10,117 nucleotides of DNA from CAYQPF01 sp964419225 (GCA_964419225.1 CAYQPF010000169.1:1-10117); one strand, 5' to 3'. Positions 1-6,632 are shown, numbered from the stretch's first letter. Numbers and translations are program-made. Notes: generated from the letters alone by a model not told the origin.

Positions 1-1009
1 CTATTAATGTAATACATTTAACTAAATCCTCAGCATCACCATTCTTAAACAATAATCCCAATTCCTTTTGAATAATATCCTCGGCACCTGTATCTGTCGC
101 TCCTATCACTGGCACTCCACAAGAAAGTGCCTCTAAAAGTACAATCCCAAAACTCTCTTTAAAACTGGGTAAAACAAATACATGCAGCTTATCATAAAAA
201 TCAAGGCGTTCTTTCGGTCTAATTCCTCCATAAAAATGACATCTTTCCATTATACCCAATCCCTGTGCCATCTGCTTATAAAAGCCAAGTAATTTACCAT
301 CACCACCTATATGCAGAAAAAAAGAATCTCCCAACGCTTTCATCGCCCGTAAAAGTAATTCCAAACCCTTCGTATTTGTATCTAAACCACCTAAAAATCC
401 AAGTTGAATTTTATCCTTATTCGGGTAACGACATTTGCCCGACTCTCCGGGTAAATCAACAAAATTGTTAATCACGACTAGTTTGGACTCTTCGACATAT
501 TTTACTAAATTTCGCTTTGAGTATTTACTCACACAAATTATCTTACTGGCATTTCTCAATCCTAATAAAGTCAGATATTTGTGAATAAAACTCCTGAAAT
601 AGTTCTCAAATGTACCGGCATGCTCAGAAATTATATAATTTATTTTCGTAAGTTTTCGGACAAAATATGAAACTACCGCCGGAGGATAACTAAAATGGCA
701 ATGAATAAGATCTATTTTAAGGCTTTTCACTGTATTTAATACTTGGATAAACACCACGTACAAAAAGAAAAACTGATTGATTACCGGCAGAGATCTGGTT
801 ACTTCCACTGTTATTAAATCAATACCGTTATCCTTTGTATTAGTAACAGCTACTTTTGGAATTAGCGAAAATGAATCTAAATTGTTTTTAAAATATAATA
901 CAGTGATCCTGAACAATGAACTTACAGCTTTTGCCTGCTCTTTAACAAATATCCCCCGTATGTTATTGCTGGTGTCAGGATAATTTGCAGTCAGAAATAG
1001 AATATGCAA
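1..1009 (-). CDS. GT4-type glycosyltransferase, C-terminus cut by window edge
   Basis: This is a GT-B fold glycosyltransferase that probably moves a sugar from a nucleotide-sugar donor onto an envelope glycan, lipid or exopolysaccharide. The frame is open from the TTG at 1009 to the window edge (336 residues; the usual length is about 370-400, so the last part is missing). The N-terminus reads HILFLTANYPD with GIFVKEQAK at residues 19-27, typical of the acceptor domain. The donor-domain signature E-x7-E is ESFGIVLLE at residues 285-293, followed by ALSCGVPVIG and a GAEDII segment. Between them, LGFLGGLDTNTKG and HIGGDG are standard GT4 elements. The TTG is chosen because a GGAG lies 7 nt upstream, an in-frame TAA immediately precedes it, and no ATG fits the family N-terminus. 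It directly follows alr, so the two are probably translationally coupled. The exact sugar and acceptor cannot be told. Confidence 0.9.
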   Translation of the reverse strand, partial: MHILFLTANYPDTSNNIRGIFVKEQAKAVSSLFRITVLYFKNNLDSFSLIPKVAVTNTKDNGIDLITVEVTRSLPVINQFFFLYVVFIQVLNTVKSLKIDLIHCHFSYPPAVVSYFVRKLTKINYIISEHAGTFENYFRSFIHKYLTLLGLRNASKIICVSKYSKRNLVKYVEESKLVVINNFVDLPGESGKCRYPNKDKIQLGFLGGLDTNTKGLELLLRAMKALGDSFFLHIGGDGKLLGFYKQMAQGLGIMERCHFYGGIRPKERLDFYDKLHVFVLPSFKESFGIVLLEALSCGVPVIGATDTGAEDIIQKELGLLFKNGDAEDLVKCITLI

Positions 1010-2905
1010 TTAATAACTCCACACAATACCACTATTCGGGAATACCCACTCGTCTTTGTTTGTTTCGATAGTAATACTGTTTTTCGTTTCATTCTGCACT
1101 GGGAATTTATTGCGTCCCGAAAAAATAAGACTGGTCTCCACCTGTGGAAAATTCGAAGGATATTTAAATGCCACCCTGATACCCTTCGTGATCTCACTAA
1201 TAAAAACTGTTAACTGATGAGATTTCCTGGGATAATAAGTCATCGTCTCAATTCTGAATAATGCCTCTTCGCCAATCATGTTTTGTAACTGTGGATGAGA
1301 ACAATTAAACATTAAATTATCATCCTGTGCTTCCATAACGCATTGCAGATCTAATTTATTAACAGTAACTTTGGTCACATTGAACATCTGATGATTTAAA
1401 GACAAATTATCATCCAATAACCATCTGTACTGGACTAACTGATTCTGAAAATACTTCTCTAATACTTTAGTATCTTTGGCACATGCCACATAAAAAAAAT
1501 TACTCTGTACTTCTTTAATAAAACTTATTCTAGTCTTTACCTGATAATAATCTGAAAGTGAAACATCACTATGCTCTGAAAATATAATCTCATGCTGAAA
1601 ATCCTTTTTGTAACTTACCTGCTTATCATCCGCCACAAAAACTTTTCTCAAGATCTCCTTATAAACAACCTCAGCTATTTCCTTCTGCTTCAACCTCTGA
1701 TGCAGAGAATCCTGAATAATCTCGTTCAATTCGTTCTTGTTGAAACCTGGTGAAAAAAACTCTCTGTGCGAAAGTGGGGAAGAGGAGATCAACTTATTGT
1801 CCTGAAAATAATACCTGCGTGCCCTTCTGCCTGTCTGACAAAGAAATTCATAAGCAGAGCCTCCATATAATTTTACCAGATCAACTACTTTAGGTTCGCT
1901 TTGATCAAATAACACGGCTTCTTCATTAAGTTTAATACCCTTGATTCCCGTTACATCAACAGCCAACATATCCATACTGATCTTACCCAGAATAGGGCAG
2001 AGGCAATCCTTAATCCTGACATATCCTTTGTTACTTAATAAATAATCATACCCATCTGCATATCCGACAGGTAAAAGAGCATAAGTTGTTTTACTCTTAG
2101 CAATAAAAGTACGATTGTATCCTATAGATTCACCTTTGTTGATAGTGTTAAGATGTGAAACCCTCGTTTTGAAATTCATTATGGGTAAAATCTCAGATAT
2201 CTCACTAATCTCTTGGGAAGGTGCTATTCCGTACGATAGTAATCCCAGTCTGACAAGATTCGAAATCTCATCAGGACAATTTACGACCCCGTAACTATTA
2301 GATAAATGTATATACTTAGGAGTGAATTCGAGACTTTTTATGATTTGGGTGAATTTTTCACTTTGTACTTTGCTGTATTCGAGATCATCCTCACTGGCCG
2401 CATAATGCGAAAAAATGCCTTCAATCTCTAAATAAGGTAAATCTAACAGCCTCTGGAATTCCTGCAAAAACTTACTTTCATTGAACCCGCAACGCCCCAT
2501 GCCTGTGTCAATACTTACATGGATTTTACACGCTTTTTTCCGGCCTCCAAAATGCCTGTTTAAAGCGACTGCGAAGGTGCGGCTGGATATCGATGGGGTC
2601 AGAGAATATTCTTCAAGCATGGGAATCTCATTGTTCAGACTTGGTGACAGTACTAAAATCGGTAGTTTGATCCCAAGATACCTGAGTAAAGCACCTTCTT
2701 CAACATTGGCAACCCCAAGCATACTTGCCCCGGATTTGATAGCCGCCAGCGAGATCTCGTAGGCACCGTGACCATAAGCATCAGCTTTAACAATCTGTAA
2801 AAATTCTTTGCCTGGGAAGAATTGTTTGAGTTTGGAAATGTTCTCTACGTATTGGGAGATATTGACTTCGATCCAGGAACGATCAGATACTAACCTTTCA
2901 CCCAT
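1010..2905 (-). CDS. alr: Alanine racemase with long C-terminal extension
   Basis: A PLP-dependent racemase interconverting L- and D-alanine in the cytoplasm, supplying D-alanine for peptidoglycan. Residues 1-370 are a fold-III alanine racemase: PLP lysine K40 in VKADAYGHG, TGMGRCGF at 134-141, catalytic tyrosine Y263 in SIGYNRTF, GYADGYD at 281-287, and SMDM at 310-313 followed by AVDVTG. The family normally ends near residue 360-390, but here a further stretch of about 255 residues follows (376-631). It is rich in beta-prone sequence and I cannot assign it to a domain. The lysine that is carbamylated in many alanine racemases (two residues before the DTGMGR motif) is Ser131 here. The ATG at 2905 fits the family N-terminus, although its ribosome binding site is weak. 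The stop codon touches the next gene, a glycosyltransferase. A hairpin lies about 40 nt upstream, so the gene may depend on readthrough or on a short promoter of its own. The racemase assignment is secure; the role of the extension is unknown. Confidence 0.93.
   Translation of the reverse strand: MGERLVSDRSWIEVNISQYVENISKLKQFFPGKEFLQIVKADAYGHGAYEISLAAIKSGASMLGVANVEEGALLRYLGIKLPILVLSPSLNNEIPMLEEYSLTPSISSRTFAVALNRHFGGRKKACKIHVSIDTGMGRCGFNESKFLQEFQRLLDLPYLEIEGIFSHYAASEDDLEYSKVQSEKFTQIIKSLEFTPKYIHLSNSYGVVNCPDEISNLVRLGLLSYGIAPSQEISEISEILPIMNFKTRVSHLNTINKGESIGYNRTFIAKSKTTYALLPVGYADGYDYLLSNKGYVRIKDCLCPILGKISMDMLAVDVTGIKGIKLNEEAVLFDQSEPKVVDLVKLYGGSAYEFLCQTGRRARRYYFQDNKLISSSPLSHREFFSPGFNKNELNEIIQDSLHQRLKQKEIAEVVYKEILRKVFVADDKQVSYKKDFQHEIIFSEHSDVSLSDYYQVKTRISFIKEVQSNFFYVACAKDTKVLEKYFQNQLVQYRWLLDDNLSLNHQMFNVTKVTVNKLDLQCVMEAQDDNLMFNCSHPQLQNMIGEEALFRIETMTYYPRKSHQLTVFISEITKGIRVAFKYPSNFPQVETSLIFSGRNKFPVQNETKNSITIETNKDEWVFPNSGIVWSY
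1017..1020 (-). promoter_or_regulatory. Ribosome binding site deciding the TTG start of the glycosyltransferase
   Basis: GGAG sits inside the last codons of alr (the Trp-Ser-Tyr end), 7 nt before the TTG at 1009-1007. The alr TAA (1012-1010) abuts the TTG with no spacer. The arrangement suggests that ribosomes terminating on alr re-initiate on the glycosyltransferase. Confidence 0.7.
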
Positions 2906-2945
2906 CTTAACTACTTCGGTATAACGAATGTTATGTAAACCGAAA

Positions 2946-2966
2946 GGAGGGGAGATTATCCCCTCC
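2946..2966 (-). terminator. Hairpin, likely intrinsic terminator of the ATPase operon
   Basis: A perfect 8-bp GC-rich inverted repeat (GGAGGGGA / TCCCCTCC) with a 5-nt loop starts 9 nt after the stop of the KOW-like gene. On the minus strand it is followed by TTTCGGTTT, an interrupted and therefore weak T-tract. It probably ends or attenuates transcription from the operon at 2976-6357 before alr. The inverted repeat is seen directly; terminator function is inferred. Confidence 0.65.
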
Positions 2967-2975
2967 CTCTCAGTC

Positions 2976-4106
2976 TTAATTGTCTATTACTTCTACATTA
3001 GCTCTCGGTAAGATCACTAATGTGCCGTCTTCTAATTTTGCTTCCAGAGTTCTTACTCTGGTTTCACTCTCAACACTAACCAATTCCTCAGGTAATCTGG
3101 TAATCTTACCGATTTTACCAAAATTGGGTTGTCTGATAATTCTGATCAAAGTGTCGATTTCCAATGTTGATACCTTTGGTTCAGGTGCAATAAGTTCATC
3201 ATCGCGGAATTCCACAGGAATAATAATTTCGGGTCTGATTACACCGGCCCTGATCTGAGTTCTTCCATGCAGTGATGCTTTCTTACCTTCGAATCTTTTT
3301 AAAAGTTCGAAAGTCTTTTCAGCCATCTTTATCTGACCAAACCCCTCGGTTACAAGGATTGTTAAACCGATTTGTTCGTGTCCGGTAATCGCCACACCAA
3401 TATCATAACCTAACAGTTTTTTGATATCCTGATCATCAATACCACCGGAAATAATGGCATTTACTCCCATTTGTTTTGCTTTTTCAATTATAGCAAGATT
3501 GATCATAGAACCGGAAACGATAAGCTTACCTTTGCAGGATGCATCTATCATATTAGGTTCAATAGTATCATTAGGATTCTTTACCAGGACTTTAATCTCG
3601 CCGGTTGTTTCTCCGCCAATACCAAAAATTCCCTGAATATATGCTGATTTATTTTCTATGATTACACCTTCATTGGGAATGACTTCTACAATGAGCCCAT
3701 CCATGAATGCTTTTACCTGTACCGGAATACGGGGTTCTCTTAATAAAGCCTGGCCGGTGTGACTCGAAATACTCTCTACTTCCCCATCGATTGGAGATTT
3801 AACAGAGTTTTTAAACAGTCCTATACCGAACATACCTTTTGATTCTGCTAAGACATCACCTTTTTTAATGATCTGTCCTGGCTTAACTTTTAGATAATCC
3901 ATTACTAACTCGGCAGTAGTTCCAAGTTTATTTGCTAAATTGATAGGAACAACGGATCCTGGTAAGGAAGTTTCAGCAACAACCTGTTCTGCTTTAACTT
4001 TGTCGCCTTTCTTTACAACAACATTTCCCTTTAAGGGCAAAATTCTATCTTTTCTAAGAATTATATTATCGGTTACTGTTAAACCTGCTGAATATGCTTG
4101 TGCCAT
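2976..4106 (-). CDS. Conserved protein with barrel-sandwich (RnfC-N/biotinyl-lipoyl-like) and KOW-like regions
   Basis: A 376-residue protein, probably cytoplasmic: no signal peptide or membrane segment is visible. Residues 20-125 contain two beta-rich KKGDxV segments (VKKGDKVKAEQVV, IKKGDVLAESK) and SPIDGEVESISSHTGQ, as in barrel-sandwich hybrid domains of the RnfC N-terminal or biotinyl-lipoyl type. No biotin or lipoyl lysine motif is obvious. Residues 155-260 form a glycine-rich alpha/beta segment (IFGIGGETTGEI, SGSMINLAIIEKAKQMGVNAIISGGI). The C-terminus (about 325-376, FGKIGKITRLPE and LPRANVEVI) resembles a KOW motif. The ATG has a perfect GGAGG 5 nt upstream that overlaps the TAG of the preceding ATPase gene. 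It is the last gene of a three-gene operon ending in a hairpin, so it probably works with the ATPase, perhaps as an accessory factor. Its function is not established from the sequence. Confidence 0.85.
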   Translation of the reverse strand: MAQAYSAGLTVTDNIILRKDRILPLKGNVVVKKGDKVKAEQVVAETSLPGSVVPINLANKLGTTAELVMDYLKVKPGQIIKKGDVLAESKGMFGIGLFKNSVKSPIDGEVESISSHTGQALLREPRIPVQVKAFMDGLIVEVIPNEGVIIENKSAYIQGIFGIGGETTGEIKVLVKNPNDTIEPNMIDASCKGKLIVSGSMINLAIIEKAKQMGVNAIISGGIDDQDIKKLLGYDIGVAITGHEQIGLTILVTEGFGQIKMAEKTFELLKRFEGKKASLHGRTQIRAGVIRPEIIIPVEFRDDELIAPEPKVSTLEIDTLIRIIRQPNFGKIGKITRLPEELVSVESETRVRTLEAKLEDGTLVILPRANVEVIDN

Positions 4107-4115
4107 TTTTTCCTC

Positions 4116-4976
4116 CTATGATAATACACTGTCAGGATAAGCCTGAAGCTCTTTCATCCATTTCTTCAACAAAGGAACTCTTTGAGATACTTCTACCGGT
4201 AAAACAAAGGGAGCTCTTCCACGTGTATCGAGAACTATTCCTACGACACCGCCATGAAGTTCTTTCACAACTTCATTGCCTTTGCCATTGCCAAGATCGA
4301 GAGACTTGTTTGGTTTAAGAACAGCTTTAGCCACTTCATCTACGCCAAGAGGAATTAAACGGATTTCTCCAAATTTAATATCTTCTTCAAAGGTTTTTCC
4401 ATTTGGAAGATCAATTTTAACACTCATAGATACAGCATCAGGTTTAACTTTTCCCACCGGTGCAACACAGGTTCCCAGGAAGATCAAACAATCTTTATGG
4501 AAAACTTCACTTGCTGCTTTCGGACTAATCGAAGCCAATACTCCCAGCTGAGGCATCATGAAAATACTGTCAACTGCAAGTCTGGTAATTCCTTCAGGTA
4601 AAAAAGAATCGATCATCATCATAACTGACTGGTGTCTTCTGGGTGCATGTGAAAGTACACCGCCCGATCCGACCAGCAGATCAAGGGTCATCATATTAAC
4701 AATGGTTGAACCTGAGGCAGACTGTGCAAACGCATCAGCGATTTCCTGTGATTTCTGAATACCTTTAAGGGTGACCGCAAATTCTTTGTGCTGTACAAAC
4801 GCAAGTCTGAGAGCCTCTTTTGCAATCGCCTGTTCCAAAACAAGTTCTTCCATTTTCTGAGGAATCGTTGTTGGTCTGATCATTTTGTTTTTGATCATAT
4901 TTCTTAAATCGGATTCATTGATATCGAAAGGTACCCATCTGAGGATATTTGGCAGACCGGTTGACGCGAGTACGTT
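4116..4976 (-). CDS. C-terminal part of MutL/GlmL-family ATPase, downstream of an in-frame TAG
   Basis: This is the in-frame continuation of the ATPase gene that starts at 5981. It is 286 codons with no further stop until the TAG at 4118-4116. Counting from the 5981 start, it holds residues 336-621: NILRWVPFDI, KNKMIRPTTIPQ, the glycine-rich LLVGSGGVLSHAP (GSGG at 438-441, the likely adenosine-contacting motif of the ASKHA fold), and the C-terminal GIVLDTRGRAPFVLP. The first ATG is at 4898, but its upstream sequence (TTTAAGAAAT) is a poor ribosome site, and conserved-looking sequence lies between the TAG and that ATG. Independent initiation is therefore unlikely to give a full domain. It either belongs to one protein made by amber readthrough or decoding, or it is the 3' half of a gene broken by a recent nonsense change. 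The stop overlaps the ribosome site of the next gene. Confidence 0.8.
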   Translation of the reverse strand, partial: NVLASTGLPNILRWVPFDINESDLRNMIKNKMIRPTTIPQKMEELVLEQAIAKEALRLAFVQHKEFAVTLKGIQKSQEIADAFAQSASGSTIVNMMTLDLLVGSGGVLSHAPRRHQSVMMMIDSFLPEGITRLAVDSIFMMPQLGVLASISPKAASEVFHKDCLIFLGTCVAPVGKVKPDAVSMSVKIDLPNGKTFEEDIKFGEIRLIPLGVDEVAKAVLKPNKSLDLGNGKGNEVVKELHGGVVGIVLDTRGRAPFVLPVEVSQRVPLLKKWMKELQAYPDSVLS

Positions 4977-4979
4977 CTA
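4977..4979 (-). other. In-frame amber codon (TAG) inside the MutL/GlmL-family gene
   Basis: Codon 335 of the ATPase frame is TAG, between AGT ATC and AAC GTA. Both flanks (LGMSYSI before, NVLASTGLPNILRW after) are in one frame and read as continuous family sequence, with no frameshift. TAG is also the natural stop of this gene (4118-4116) and of the plus-strand methyltransferase (7596-7598), so wholesale reassignment of TAG is unlikely. Remaining explanations are pyrrolysine insertion, a suppressor tRNA, leaky readthrough, a recent point mutation, or a sequencing or assembly error. Confidence 0.9.
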
Positions 4980-5981
4980 GATACTGTAGCTCATACCCAG
5001 GTTGGCACTTACAGTTCTATTGAATATATATTCTTTAGTAAATACAGAGAATACGTCAGTAGTTGCACCACCGATATCAACTCCGAGCACTTCAATGCTT
5101 TCGGTTTTGGCAATAGTTTGCATAATGTCGCCTACTGCAGCAGGTGTGGGTTTGATGGGAATATTCTCGAGTTTGCCGTTTACCGGGCCTTTAGTCCAGG
5201 CCATAAGTTTATTGTACCCGGGAGCTTGCTGCATAACGTGTTCCATGAAAATATCATGAATTTTGTCACGGGCTGGTCCGAGATTTTCTCTTTCAAGAGT
5301 AGGACGCAGGTTATCTGTAATAATTAAGTCAACTTTATCCTGCAGGGTTTCTTTTATGGCATCAATTGCAATATTGTTTCCTGCGTAAATGATAGGAAGC
5401 TTATAGGAAGAACCGAGTCTTGGTTTTGGGTCAGCAGCTGCGACTAATTCGGCCATTTCCACAACATGTTTGGTAGTTCCGCCGTCAATTCCACCGGCCA
5501 TGAGGAGCATGTCGGGTCTAAGTTCGCGGATTCTCTCGATCTTTTTGTGATTAGGTCTGTTATCATTACTGGCAATAAGATCCATAACGATAGCACCGGC
5601 ACCAAGAGCAGCTCTTTCAGCACTTTCGCCTGTCATTTTGGCAACAACACCTGTCACCATCATTTGTAAACCACCACCGGCACTACTGGTTGAAACATAG
5701 GCATCAACGCCAACATCGCCTCTTCTGGGAATCACAAACAGACCGTTTTCGGTAAATTTGATATTATCATTTTTGTATTTCAGTCTGGCCAATTCTTCCA
5801 GTTCCTGCACAGCATTAAGAACACCTCTTGTCACATCGTTCAAAGGTGCTTCCACAGTTGTAGGAGCTTCGCCTCTGATGGTTTGCCTGTATTCTCCATC
5901 TACCAGTTCGATGAGAATTGCTTTAGTTGTTGTACTACCACAATCGGTTGCGATGATCCTGGTTAGCTGATCATTGCTCAT
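4977..5981 (-). CDS. MutL/GlmL-family ASKHA ATPase (mutase reactivator-like), N-terminal part up to an in-frame TAG
   Basis: An actin/Hsp70-type ATPase of the glutamate mutase L family, which accompanies cobalamin-dependent carbon-skeleton and amino mutases and probably reactivates them. It is unrelated to mismatch-repair MutL. Seen here: phosphate-1 loop DCGSTTTKA at residues 13-21, STSSAGGGLQMMVTG near 97-111, MAGGIDGGTTKH at 161-172, IIYAGNN at 197-203, and phosphate-2 motif VDIGGATTDVFSV at 301-313. The reading ends at a TAG after residue 334, before the adenosine motif, so this part alone would not make a complete ATPase. The ATG at 5981 is chosen because GGAGG lies 5 nt upstream. Start codons further upstream, out to 6107, would only add sequence overlapping the preceding gene. 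It overlaps the stop of the 128-residue gene by 11 nt, indicating coupling. No mutase gene is visible in the window, so the partner enzyme is unknown. Confidence 0.88.
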   Translation of the reverse strand: MSNDQLTRIIATDCGSTTTKAILIELVDGEYRQTIRGEAPTTVEAPLNDVTRGVLNAVQELEELARLKYKNDNIKFTENGLFVIPRRGDVGVDAYVSTSSAGGGLQMMVTGVVAKMTGESAERAALGAGAIVMDLIASNDNRPNHKKIERIRELRPDMLLMAGGIDGGTTKHVVEMAELVAAADPKPRLGSSYKLPIIYAGNNIAIDAIKETLQDKVDLIITDNLRPTLERENLGPARDKIHDIFMEHVMQQAPGYNKLMAWTKGPVNGKLENIPIKPTPAAVGDIMQTIAKTESIEVLGVDIGGATTDVFSVFTKEYIFNRTVSANLGMSYSI

Positions 5982-6357
5982 ACTTTCCTCCATTTTTCTT
6001 CTTAAGTAATTTATTAAAAAAAGTTTTGATTTTTTGGTTTCTGGCTTTATTCTGGAGTCGCTTTTTATTTCTTTCTTCTCTGTGAATTTCCTCATCCAAT
6101 TCATCAATCCGGTTAAGGAGATGATTGATGTTCTCGTCTTTTTCGATCAGCACGGCAAATTCCTGATATTCTTTTGCTTTGAAAAGGATTTGAGCAAAAG
6201 GTGCTACAAAGATCATGATCTGACTTCCCAGAAAATTTAAAGGTCTGAGAGATTCAATAGTCATTAGAGCTGCAGGTGCTAATTTCCTCTCTACGATAAA
6301 TTTAGCTACCTTTTCAATCAATTCTATTTCTCTTTCTTTGGATATTTCTACTATCAA
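5971..6357 (-). CDS. Small conserved protein of the MutL-like operon, helical with charged coiled-coil tail
   Basis: A 128-residue protein of unknown function and first gene of the operon. Residues 1-30 (EREIELIEKVAKFIVERKLAP) look like an amphipathic helix. Residues 38-60 (RPLNFLGSQIMIFVAPFAQILF) form a hydrophobic patch that could be a peripheral membrane or partner-binding helix. Residues 63-125 are highly charged and coiled-coil-like, ending in a very basic tail. From memory, similar short proteins with a RPL-F-GSQ segment followed by an acidic ENxxxLLxRI stretch occur as hypotheticals in several anaerobic lineages; I cannot confirm this here. The start is a TTG with GGAG 5 nt upstream. 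The end overlaps the ATPase start by 11 nt. Close coupling suggests that it acts with the ATPase, perhaps anchoring it, but this is inference. Confidence 0.8.
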   Translation of the reverse strand: MIVEISKEREIELIEKVAKFIVERKLAPAALMTIESLRPLNFLGSQIMIFVAPFAQILFKAKEYQEFAVLIEKDENINHLLNRIDELDEEIHREERNKKRLQNKARNQKIKTFFNKLLKKKNGGKYEQ

Positions 6358-6362
6358 CTATA

Positions 6363-6366
6363 CTCC
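6363..6366 (-). promoter_or_regulatory. Ribosome binding site deciding the TTG start at 6357
   Basis: GGAG lies 5 nt upstream of the TTG. The nearby ATG at 6372-6370 is in another frame. Together these support a TTG start for the 128-residue protein. Confidence 0.6.
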
Positions 6367-6387
6367 ATTCCATAATAATTTAATAAC

Positions 6388-6416
6388 AATTTATAAAAAA
6401 CAAAGAAATTCGTCAA
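6388..6416 (-). promoter_or_regulatory. Candidate sigma-70-type promoter of the three-gene ATPase operon
   Basis: On the minus strand TTGACG (6416-6411) is followed after 15 nt by TATAAA (6395-6390), or after 17 nt by the overlapping TAAATT (6393-6388). This would place the transcript start about 25 nt before the TTG codon, leaving a short leader. The match is good for the -35 box and fair for the -10 box. In AT-rich DNA such matches also arise by chance. Confidence 0.45.
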
Positions 6417-6446
6417 CCTAAGATTAAGAGAAACACTCTTTCCACC

Positions 6447-6470
6447 ACTCTCGACTGTGGACTCATAACT
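6447..6470. repeat. GACT heptamer array, copy 1
   Basis: GACT or AACT tetramers occur exactly every 7 nt at 6453, 6460 and 6467 (CGACTGT, GGACTCA, TAACT). The 12-mer CGACTGTGGACT at 6452-6463 recurs exactly at 9989-10000. A further set with the same spacing, ACT at 6588, 6595 and 6602, lies in this same intergenic region. Confidence 0.7.
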
Positions 6471-6484
6471 TTCTCTCTCCCCCC

Positions 6485-6524
6485 AGTCCGTGTTAGTCCT
6501 TGTTTGTCAGTCTTAGTCTGTGTT
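6485..6524. repeat. Four tandem degenerate 10-mers of the AGTCCGTGTT type
   Basis: Units are AGTCCGTGTT (6485), AGTCCTTGTT (6495), TGTCAGTCTT (6505) and AGTCTGTGTT (6515), with exact 10-nt spacing. They resemble the ATCCGTGTC-type units at 10057-10094. Confidence 0.75.
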
Positions 6525-6546
6525 CTGAATGATTTCTCTCTTTTCC

Positions 6547-6581
6547 CTAATTCTCAACTGTCAATTGTCAATTCTCAATTT
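6547..6581. repeat. Five tandem degenerate heptamers of the TCAATTG type
   Basis: Consecutive 7-nt units are CTAATTC, TCAACTG, TCAATTG, TCAATTC and TCAATTT, without gaps. Two more, CCAATTG and TTAATTT, follow at 6619-6632. Related units (CCAATGG, TCAATTA, ACAATTG) are at 10020-10040. Confidence 0.8.
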
Positions 6582-6587
6582 CTCCCC

Positions 6588-6632
6588 TACTCATGACTCA
6601 AGACTTTTCTCGTTCCCCCCAATTGTTAATTT
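6588..6632. repeat. Shared intergenic block, copy 1
   Basis: GACT-type heptamers at 6588-6605 run into GACTTTTCTCGTT (6602-6614), then C-rich sequence, then AATTG heptamers. The same order recurs at 9983-10040, including the exact GACTTTTCTCGTT word, so this is a dispersed composite repeat and not chance similarity. Confidence 0.7.

Noticed and set aside
2481..2762. Plus-strand reading frame opposite alr
   Set aside because: It lies wholly opposite the conserved racemase core and shows no family motif.
4116..4898. C-terminal ATPase part as an independent gene starting at ATG 4898
   Set aside because: The ribosome site is poor, and family-like sequence continues in frame upstream to the TAG. 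It is described instead as the second half of one gene.
5982..6107. Longer N-terminus for the ATPase (starts up to 6107)
   Set aside because: The added residues overlap the 128-residue gene in another frame and look unlike the family. The ATG at 5981 has an ideal GGAGG and places the phosphate-1 loop at the expected distance.
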